Source: Parietaria judaica
Taxonomy: Eukaryota > Streptophyta > Magnoliopsida > Rosales > Urticaceae
Direction of reading: 5' to 3'
Length of the DNA stretch: 64,000 bases
Assembly (NCBI GenBank): GCA_954871525.1
Contig: OX940870.1
Coordinates: 18,879,501 to 18,943,500 of the forward strand
Shown one piece after another: positions 55,842 to 64,000 of the stretch (positions are counted from its first letter, which is position 1; every line of letters starts with the position of its first letter). The notes under the pieces were generated by a model that worked only from the letters and a program-made list of their open reading frames with translations, was not told the origin of the DNA and searched no databases. A program made the position numbers and the translations under genes.

Positions 55842-57425
55842 ATGGCACCAAAGTCAAAACGCGCAAGGGGATATCTTGTGGTTAGATCCGGAGCGTCGAG
55901 CCGAGTCCCGCCTAAAGTCAACGAGGATGAACAAGTACCAATAACACCTCCACTTCAAGTACTGCCTAGTTTGGAAACAAAAGCGGCAAGGAAACGATTT
56001 CAATTTCTTTGCAGGCGACAATTATGCCCGGAGCGTGGATTTGCAAAAATACCCATTACGGAGATGGGTGACCTTGGCGACGCTCTCAATGAGAGTATCG
56101 AACAATGCGGTTGGAAAAATTCCATGCTCCAACCTAAGTTTAAGGCGAGGAGGACATTGGTCCACGAGTTCTATGCCACTCTTCCCGACGAGTCAATCGA
56201 TGGATTTTTGACTGTTCGGCATATCAGATTTGCAATCAATGCTCAAGTAATCAATGAATACTAAGGAACCCCAAATTTAAGCGACGAGTAAAACGAGCAC
56301 AACCAATTGGGCGACCAAGAATTGAATCAAGAGTTTTACGACAACATGGCAGCGACCATTGCTACTCCCGGAGCACAATGGCACAATAGGGCCGGAGAGA
56401 TGCGACTAAACAAAAATCAGTTGAATCGGAGAGCCAAGGTTTGGATGTACTTTTTTGGATCCAATCTATTCCTACATTTGCACTTCACGGAGCTGCAGTT
56501 CAACTTTCTCAAGTTGATCTACGCGGCGGTTAGGGGGTTGAATATCGACGTTGGTCGTTTCATCTTCTTCTACATGACCCACATGGCGTACGACGCCTTG
56601 AAGAATGCAATGGGCTTCCCGTTCCTTATCACAGCTCTACGCAAAGAAGCTGGGGAAAGTATATATATCTTTATTTGTCTTCAATTGTGAAATTCAATTT
56701 TTTCAATATTGATATAATCTTTCTTTATTTCATTTATAGTTCAAGGATTCTGAGCTCGACCCGACGGTGCCGCATAGAAAGAAGATGGATCAGGCTTGGA
56801 TCCGGAGTTTGAAAGAACCCGTTGTTGAGGCCCCTGCGAACAAGATACCTGAACAACCTGCAAACGAGGTAAGTGTATAGCTTATATTGCTTAATTGTTT
56901 ATTATTGTTTTAATAATAATCTAACTTTGCTTGAAATTCATGGTTTAGGCCGCCGATATACCAGCACAGCCTGTTGCCGCCCCACAGATGTCGGAGCTCA
57001 ACTATTTCGATCCGCCAATGAGAGCCTTCGTGGCTCATGGTGTTCGGAGCATTCTTGAGTTCAATACCTATTGTAGCTCGTTTTGGCCGGGTATCTACCT
57101 AGGATTTGAGGCGCCAAATCAGTTTCCACCAATGCCATGGCCAGCAGGATATCCAGATCAGTATAAGTCGGCATTCGCTGAAGCAGGCGGGAACGGTGGA
57201 GGCGGGAACGGCGAGGTTGAGAACGAAGAAGGCGGGAACGGCAACGAGAATGAAGGAGGCGAGAACGAAGCATGCGGGAACGGAAATGGCGCGAACCCCG
57301 AGAACCCAGAAAACCCAAATAAGCCCGAAGAAATCAACAACGAAGTCGAGAACGACGGCCTCGAAGACAACGATAACCAAGAAGTCGAGAACAATGATGA
57401 AAACAACCTCGTGGACGATAATTAG
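55842..57425 (+). pseudogene. CACTA-2 ORF1 (putative plant transposon protein)
   Basis: Uninterrupted counterpart of CACTA-1 ORF1. Exons: about 55842-56658, 56740-56868 and 56949-57425 (introns 56659-56739 and 56869-56948). The 140-residue first part ends at a TAA (56262-56264) after INAQVINEY, and the same frame continues for 127 codons. Exon 3 (KKMDQAWIRSLKEP) and exon 4 (MSELNYFDPPMRAFVAHGVR ... acidic GGNG/NENEGG tail) join in phase 0. The first of these introns only keeps frame if the donor were at GGG^GAAAGT, which lacks GT, so that donor looks mutated. Both defects are shared with CACTA-1. Except for these, the protein would be about 470 residues. Confidence 0.75.
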
Positions 57426-57690
57426 TTATTTCTTATGTTTGAACAACTAGATATTATGTTTGTTTTGTTTAATATTTTATGTTTCCTTTGAACAATTAGT
57501 TAATATTTTGTTTTGTTTGAAAAAAAGTATAAATTTTAAAATGTTATTATACTTCGTTTTGTTGAAATATAAAAATAATTGTTTAAAAAATATTTAAAAT
57601 AATTTTATAAGATCTAATTTAGACTGTTAAGCAATCGAAAAATTAAATAATATAATTGAATTGTTTAGTCTATTAATTAGCTAATTGTAT
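57426..57690 (+). other. AT-rich 3' flank of ORF1 (CACTA-2)
   Basis: Counterpart of 33890-34159. Nothing beyond AT-rich repeats. Confidence 0.4.
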
Positions 57691-58340
57691 AATTCTTGAT
57701 GCCGGGGCCTATTTTCATAAACACCGCGGCATGTGCGTGTTAATTCTCTACATAACCTCTAAATTATGAACTGAGCCGCGGCGACACAAAACATGCCGTG
57801 GCGGAGTTCATAAGTCAGACACTTTAAATAAAAATAGCAACAACATGCCGTGACATTAATTTTTAAAACCACGTCATGTTGACATAAAGCCTCGGCTTAT
57901 GTATATCCTACCGCGGTGGAAAATAACCAAAAATTATACAGAGAGCATCCTTAACTTTAGTCGGATTAGGCCGAGGTGTGACCAACGCTAGCCACGGCAT
58001 CCTTTACACACGCTTTGGCGTGACCTATTGAAGTCGCGGCTGTGTTCATAAGCCAGAGGTTAAAATAGGTAATAGCAACAACACGCCACGACATCAAGAT
58101 TGTAATGCCTCGGCATTGTCACATAAGGCCTCGGCTTATTTATAACCTGCCACAGCTTATTACGACAAAAAATTATACAGAGAGCATGCTTAAGTTTAGC
58201 CATATTAGGCCGCGGCGTGACAAAAACTTGCCGCGGTTTAATTTATGATGTCGCGGCGTTTATTCGACAATGGAATTTTTCGTGGATGAATATCTTAAGC
58301 CAACTGCAGGTTTTGAAGTATGCCACGGTGTCTTACAGCT
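57691..58340 (+). repeat. Internal GCCGCGGC array between ORF1 and TNP2 (CACTA-2)
   Basis: Collinear with 34160-34840, with ATTATACAGAGAGCATGCTT (58161) better preserved. Motif variants differ between the copies at several positions (for example 57873 ACCACGTC against 34333 GCCACGGC), showing that independent decay has occurred since duplication. Confidence 0.85.
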
Positions 58341-58956
58341 GACAAAAAAAGAACTACTATATTTTCGCAAGTACAATTATTGTTTTCCAACGTTAAAAAC
58401 GGCTATATTCGCAAAAATAATTTAAAAAAATATAAATTCATTTATTTTTTCTATTAATTATACCATAGTTACTTATATTTTTACTCGCGAGATGTGAAAT
58501 GTAGTACTTCTTAAAGTTTTATTTGTAATGCATGTGTTGAATTGTTTGTAAGAGATAACTTATTAATATAAATATGTAATTGTTTTACGTTGCGGCGCAT
58601 AACTTATTTTATGAATATACACTTTCGAAACATTTATAGTTCAAAAAACTTGAGGGTTAAAGTGAATATCAGAATGTAAGCTTGAGGGCATAAAGTGAAT
58701 ACCGTACGAGATAGTTTTTAATAATTTTGAAACAACAAAATCACTTACAACAATTAAATATTACATTTAATAGTTTTAAAACAGCAAAATCACTCACAAC
58801 AATTCTACATTACATTTAATACATTTTAAATAACAAAATAACTCACAACAATTCAATATTATATTAATAAAATTACAACAATTAAAATCATAATTCTTCA
58901 TTAATACCTAAATCTCTACGACAACGATTGGCATGTCAACGTAAATGAGTTGTGCC
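58341..58956. other. AT-rich spacer with ACAACAATT repeats (CACTA-2)
   Basis: Counterpart of 34841-35412, with the same AACAAAATCACTTACAACAA-type repeats. No gene seen. Confidence 0.4.
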
Positions 58957-59333
58957 TCATTCAACGATTGCGAGAATCTCTTCTCGGCACCATTTGCATT
59001 TCGCGTACCTATCTTGAGTTTGAGTCTCATTGTTCCATTTGAGCTTCATTTGAAAATCTGTTTCCCATAGTATAGACGGTGGCCTACCACGCCCACGCCC
59101 ACGCCCACGCCCACGCCCCCTCGTCGGTCGTGGCCCGCCGGCACGAGAGGTCTGATTTAGAGGTTGATTCGGAGGCATTTCAAACTCCTCGGTGTCGTCG
59201 GGGAGATGAAAATAGTATTATTGGAACTTGTTTCCCTTGAAAAACTATCATCATCGGAGGAAGAGGAAGAGGAATACACGAAAAAGAATTGCTGATATTC
59301 CGATGACAAACCGAAACGAGACATTTCATCCAT
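58957..59333 (-). pseudogene. Minus-strand Ser/Asp-rich, RGRGRG small ORF (CACTA-2)
   Basis: From ATG near 59333 (MDEMSRFGLSSEYQQFFFVY then SSSSSSDDDSFSRE) a frame opens, then shifts to the MPPNQPLNQTSRAGGPRPTR frame (58957-59178). This frame contains four RG repeats more than the CACTA-1 copy (GRGRGRGRGRGRP), an expansion of the hexamer GGGCGT (59087-59118). It ends WETDFQMKLKWNNETQTQDR. Layout is conserved with CACTA-1 (35413-35823). I do not recognise the protein. Confidence 0.4.
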
Positions 59334-59483
59334 AACTAAGAAAAGTTATGATATTTTTGAATCTAATTAAGGATAAATTTGGTGAACAATAATAGAATAA
59401 AATGTCAGCAAGTATAGGTTTAAATAGAAGATTTGTGTGAATTTTAACGTTTTTAACATTATTTTGACAAATATAGCCGTTTA

Positions 59484-59933
59484 TTACCGTTGTCGGGTAA
59501 TAATTCGGGTGAAAAAAAAACAAGCCGTTTTTGTGTCAGCGACAGAAAGCCACGGCATGGATATCTGTGATCCACCACTACCTCTTGTGCGGCTTGAAGC
59601 AATGGAAAGAGCGGTGCGAATCTGACCTGGAGGTATTTCAGACTCTACGGTTTCTTCAGAATTTTGAATGCTTTCTTGAGAATTTGTTTCTGGGACTATA
59701 GTATCATTGGAGTTTATAATTTCTGGGACTTCCGAATAAGACTTTGTATCAGCGACCACCGTATCATCGGAATTTGTTTATGGGACCACCGTATCATCGG
59801 AATTTGTTTCTGAGACCACCGTATCATCTGATAGATTTACCTGGTGATCGTTGTCATCATCGGAAGAAGACGAAGAAGAGGACGAAACAATAACGACTGG
59901 GTCATTACTGATAGAAGACAGATGATCATCCAT
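59484..59933 (-). pseudogene. Second minus-strand Ser/Asp-rich ORF with NSDDTVV repeats (CACTA-2 only)
   Basis: Starts near ATG 59931 with MDDHLSSISNDPVVIV, then a run of serines and DDD. Repeats of NSDDTVV/LSDDTVV follow, an in-frame stop at about 59779-59781, and then an open 91-residue stretch (59484-59759) with NDTIVPETNSQESIQNSEET. The serine run followed by DDD matches the start of the neighbouring minus-strand ORF, so the two may be diverged duplicates. It lies in the ~1.04 kb absent from CACTA-1. Function unknown. Confidence 0.4.
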
Positions 59934-60124
59934 AATAATTTTCAATTTTTGTAGACAAGATATTTTGTGTGGGTTAAAATATAAGTCAAATGGTTGTATA
60001 TATAGAAAAAAGTTATGAATTATAAGTTTCTTAACCTATTTTCACAAGTATAGCCATTTTATAACCGTTGGAAGGTAATAAATTTAACCCTAGTAGCTAG
60101 TAAAAATATAGCCGTTTTTACGTC

Positions 60125-60520
60125 AGCACGAACACGCCGCGGCGTATAACAATAAGCCGCGGCACATTGAAGTTTGTCACCATTATGCCCTCTGATAAAT
60201 GATGAAAGCCGCGGCAAATAACTTAAAGGCCGCGGCGCGTTTTGAAATCAGGGGGTATAATTTTAAATGATTGCAGTATGCCGCGGCGCGTTTTGAAATC
60301 AGGGGGTATAATTTTAAATGATTGCAGTATGCCGCGGCGTCATGTAACAAATGCCAAGGCATGAAACATAAAAGCCTCAGCTTACTGTCACCATGCGGCG
60401 GCGTAAATCGGGAAAAATCTTCCCCGAGAAATCAAGTTTGATTGAGAATCTCTATAAAAAAAAAAAGGTTCGATATACATCAACATGCCGTGGCGTAATT
60501 ACATAACGCCGCGGCATACG
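60125..60520 (+). repeat. GCCGCGGC array upstream of TNP2 (CACTA-2)
   Basis: About twelve motifs. A 52-bp segment beginning GCCGCGGCGCGTTTTGAAAT is duplicated in direct tandem (about 60232-60283 and 60284-60335). Only the last pair (60486-60516) has a counterpart in CACTA-1. Confidence 0.85.
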
Positions 60521-60683
60521 TCCTAGATCTGCCTTCATCTTCTTTTTCATACCCATTTACACCATAACTCCAAAAACCCTATTTTTTTCTCCCTTAGGCG
60601 ACTTGCCTTCGATTTCAAATTCGGGCTCGGTGCTTCGTCACGGAAGAAAACGGTATTTAATCTTAAAATTCTTTATTTGCAAT

Positions 60684-63600
60684 ATGGCATTTAGGGAATG
60701 GATGACGAAAAATAGAATGAGCGATGATTACCGACATGGTGTTCAAGAATTTATGGATTTTGTGCGTTTAAACTTTGAGGAGATTTGATTAGGTGTCCTT
60801 GCCTTTTATGTGGAAATTTAGTTTCGAAATCTATGAAAGTAGTCAAATCGCATTTGTTAGCTATTGGTATTATGAGTTCCAATGATCATTGGTTCTTTCA
60901 TGGAGAAAAGATGCGTGGTAAAAGAGTCAATGATTTAGTTGAATAAGAAGAAGAAGAGGATGAAGCCGGTGACATTGGTGGTTTGATGGATGATATCGAC
61001 TATAATTTTGTGGGAAGACCGCAATTATTAGAGTCGATGGTGGGGGATTTCGAAGCGCCTTTGTATGATGGGAGTAACACAACAAAAATATGATTTTTGG
61101 TATCATTATTCCATTTAAAAGCGGCAGGAAGTTGGACAAATTCTAACTTTACGCAATTTTTGGAACTCCTTCGTGAAACGTTGCCGGCCATTAATAAAGT
61201 TCCGACAGGAATATATGCGGCAAGAAAGAGACACTGGGCTTGTTAGGTTTAAAGTTTGAAAAGTTTCATGCATGTCCAAAAGATTGCGTACTGTATAGGA
61301 ACGAGCATACATAATTAAGTGAATGTCCACTGTGCAATGGGTCAAGGTGGAAGACAAGAAAGGAGCCACATGACGGTATCAAAGGCGTTCTGCAGAAAGT
61401 ATTATGGTACATTCCCCCATTCACCCTCCTCAAACGCATGTTTAACAATATTAATCACGCGGAGAACATCGTTTGGCACTCAAAAAATCAGAGTAATGAT
61501 GGGATTTTAAGACACCCTTGTGATGCTTCACAGTGGAAAAGTTTTGATAGTCGGTATCCGGAACCCTAGATTTTGCGTCTCGGTTGGCAACAGACGGGAG
61601 TTCAACTCAGAACCCAGTGCAACTAGAATCTCTCTCCGAAGTTGTGTATGAAGCGGAAGTTCTTGATGTTGACTCTTTTAATTTCGGGACCGAGCCTACC
61701 AGGAATTGACATCGACGTCTACTTGGCACCTTTGGTCGATGATCTAAAGATGACGTGGAATGAAGGAATTGAGATCAACGATGCTTACCGACGAGAAGTG
61801 TTCAAGTTGAAAGCAATGTTAATGTGGACAATCAATGACTTCTCGGCGTACGGAAACTTGTCTGGTTACTCGGTGAAATGTTCTATTGGTTGTCCAGTCT
61901 GCATCAAAAATACATCTTCAATCCGGTTTAAACATGGGAAGAAAACAGTTTCTCGACCATAGGAGATTTTTACCGAGAGATCACCCGTACAGAAAGAAAG
62001 AAAAAAAGTTTAATGGACATCAAGAACACCGACCTCCTCCAAAAATTCTGAACGGTGAAGATGTGTATAAACTGATTTGTGAAGAGACTTATGAAGTGCT
62101 TGAAAAAAGAACGTCGAATGGTAAGAGGAAGCAAAAGAAATTTGAAGATAGACCGGTCAAAAAAGTATCAATCTTCTACGAGCTCCCAAATTGGAAGACG
62201 CATTACATTCGACATTGTTTGGACGTTATGCACATTGAAAAAAATGTATGTGAAGCGATTGTTGGTGCATTGTTTGATGATCCAAATGAAACAAAAGACG
62301 GGAAAAATGCTCGACAAGATCTCGTTGAATTGGGTATACGACCGGATTTGTATCCTAAAATCACTGGAAAGAAGACATTACTACCACCGGCTGTCCACAC
62401 TTTATCGAGAGCGGAGCGAAGGAAGCTTTGTGGATGGCTTGTGGCGATAAAAGTTCCCGAAGGTCATTCTTCGAACTACAAGAGGTTTGTATCTACAAAA
62501 GATTTGAGACTTATCGGAATGAAGACTCACGATTGTCATATGTTGCTTCAACAAATACTCCCTCTTGCATTGCGAGGGTTTTTGCCAAAGGAAGTTCGAT
62601 TCGCAATTTCAAAGTTATGTGAATTTTTCAACAAAATTTGCTCCAAAACTATTAAGGTTGAAGGTCTTGACGAGTTGGAAGCGGACTTGGTAAAAACCCT
62701 ATGTATGCTCGAGATGTTCTTTCCACCCTCATTTTTTGACATCATGATTCACTTAACCGTTCACCTAGTACGGGAAGTGAAGTTATGTGGACCTATATTT
62801 CTACGGTGGATGTATCCAATCAAACGGTATATGAAAGTCTTGAAAGGGTATGTGAAGAATTACAATCGACCAGAAGGGAGCATTGTCGAAGGATATATGG
62901 CAGAAGAGTCTGTTGAATTTTGTGTAGAGTATTTCCCGAGAACTCGGCCAATTGGTGTTCCCAAATTAGCCAAAGCGGGATCCAAAGGCTTATCTGCAGG
63001 TAATTATTATAATTTTTTATAAATAAATACGATGTTAATATTTAGATCACGTGTTGAATATAATATTTATTTTGATGTTTTTATGCACAGCAAATCCATC
63101 AACTGTCAACCGAAAAGAATGGGAGCAAGCCGTTCTCCATGTGTTGCACAATTTCGACGTCGTGGAACCCTTTATCGATGTGCATATGAATGAGTTAAGG
63201 TCTACTTATCCGAAAAAGTCAAAAAATGAAAAATGGCTAAAAGAATAGCATAACCGTACGTTTGCAAAGTGGATCGATGAATATTGTTATGCAAGAAGAA
63301 AGAATTTAGATGAGACATTATTGAAGATCTCTAGCGGGCCTTCACAAGTAGTTACCAGGTACACGTCATGGTACGTTAACGGATACACGTTTTACACAAG
63401 GGAAATGGACGAAAAACACCCCGTACAAAATAGCGGTGTTACATTGTTTGCGGAAGGAGTCCATGTTGCCTCGGCCAAGGATAAAAATCCAAAACAAGCT
63501 TTTATGAGCTATTTTGGCTATGTAGAAGATATTTGGGAGCTCGATTATTAAGGTTTGTGAGTTTGATTGTTTAAGTGCAAATGGGCGGACAACAACCACG

Positions 63601-63902
63601 TCAAAGTTGCCAATGATGGAGTTACTGTTGTTGACTTCAGACGGATGAGTTATGCCAATGATTCATTCATGTTGGCATCCCAAGCATCTCAAGTGTTTTA
63701 TGTCTCGGACCCGGTCGATCAAGAATTATCTCTCGTCGTGCATGTGAATGCGAGAAATGTAGAAGAATCGAATGAAGAAGTTGAAGACATAACTACCATT
63801 GCACCATTCTCCAACGGGCTACAATCCTTTGAAGACGTTGATGATGATGATGATGTTTCGTTTTTGCTACGTCGAGATATCCCGGCATTGGAAATTGATT
63901 GA
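60684..63902 (+). pseudogene. TNP2: TNP2 transposase of CACTA-2
   Basis: Starts MAFREWMTKNRMSDDYRHGV with the same frameshift after NFEEI and the same TAA near 60945 as CACTA-1. Core: PSLPGIDIDVYLAPLVDDLK, LMWTINDFSAYGNLSGYS and a frameshift near 61960. A long open part 61886-63022 includes NWKTHYIRHCLDVMHIEKNV and the DUF4218 region (LGALRGFLPKEVR-type start, FFPPSFFDIMIHLTVHLVRE, GPIFLRWMYPIKRYMKVLKG, NRPEGSIVEGY). Donor near 63000 (CAGGTAATT) and acceptor CACAG near 63090 give an intron. DUF4216-like parts follow (VNGYTFYTRE, GVTLFAEGVH, YVEDIWELDY), and the acidic end is DVDDDDDVSFLLRRDIPALE, stop 63902. Stops at 63246-63248 and about 63550 interrupt the end. Confidence 0.9.
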
Positions 63903-64000
63903 ATGATGATTTTATTGTAATATTGTTATATTTCGATCTTGTTTTTCATGTATGAACAATTAGTTATCATGTTTATTTAATTGGAAATTGATTGAACAAT

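Larger units (their letters stand above)
53514..64000 (+). mobile_element. CACTA-2, second copy (right end outside the window)
   Basis: Starts CACTACTACAAAT after TTT (53511-53513) and is collinear with CACTA-1: subterminal array, leader intron, ORF1, internal array, minus-strand ORFs and TNP2. It lacks the Tekay insertion and keeps the full-length TNP2 3' part. It carries a hAT insertion (53621-54279) and an extra ~1.04 kb (59440-60478). The window ends just after TNP2, so ORF3 and the right end are not seen. ORF1 and TNP2 carry most of the same stops as CACTA-1. Confidence 0.92.

Noticed and set aside
1..64000. tRNA, rRNA or ordinary host genes
   Set aside because: I looked for cloverleaf-like tRNA segments, rRNA-like blocks and conserved host protein motifs and saw none. 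The one tRNA-like match (30920-30941) is a retrotransposon primer-binding site.

Overview
The window is a piece of nuclear heterochromatin from a flowering plant, most likely a eudicot. No ordinary host gene is recognisable. Evidence for a plant: Ty3/gypsy retrotransposons of the Tat and Tekay/Del types, a Ty1/copia element, a plant CACTA (En/Spm) transposon pair with TNP2 transposase and Ulp1-type protease genes, a small hAT element, GT-AG introns in T-rich sequence, and a ~350-bp AT-rich satellite as the matrix. I cannot name the species. Nearly every coding region is broken by stops, frameshifts or insertions.

Layout. 1-7228: 5' LTR, gag and pol of a decayed Tat-lineage gypsy element on the + strand. 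7229-8490: about sixteen 80-bp tandem repeats in its 3' region. 8422-17781: four almost identical 2,340-bp tandem units, each made of the last 80-bp repeat, an antisense coiled-coil ORF, an inverted LTR fragment and two satellite monomers. 17782-21730: satellite, with a 1-kb inverted stretch. 21731-44244: complete 22.5-kb CACTA element (CACTA-1) with TIRs, TTT target duplication and three gene modules (ORF1, TNP2, Transposase_24/Ulp1). Its ORF1 is split by an 8.9-kb Tekay-like element (23582-32487, minus strand; 5-bp TGCCC target duplication). 44245-47486: satellite. 47487-51871: 5'-truncated copia element with one 2.7-kb LTR. 51872-53513: satellite. 53514-64000: second CACTA copy (CACTA-2), running off the window and carrying a 659-bp hAT element (53621-54279).

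How the parts fit. The two CACTA copies sit at the same point of the same satellite monomer type, and about 540 bp of left flank share diagnostic variants. They therefore look like one insertion later duplicated together with the satellite. The Tekay and hAT insertions and a 1.1-kb TNP2 deletion are private to one copy and so later. Within the CACTA elements each gene is preceded by an array of GCCGCGGC palindromes, often paired 22 bp apart, not only at the two ends as is usual for CACTA. This modular arrangement, and the chimeric 2.34-kb tandem array built from a retrotransposon tail plus satellite, are the most unusual things here.
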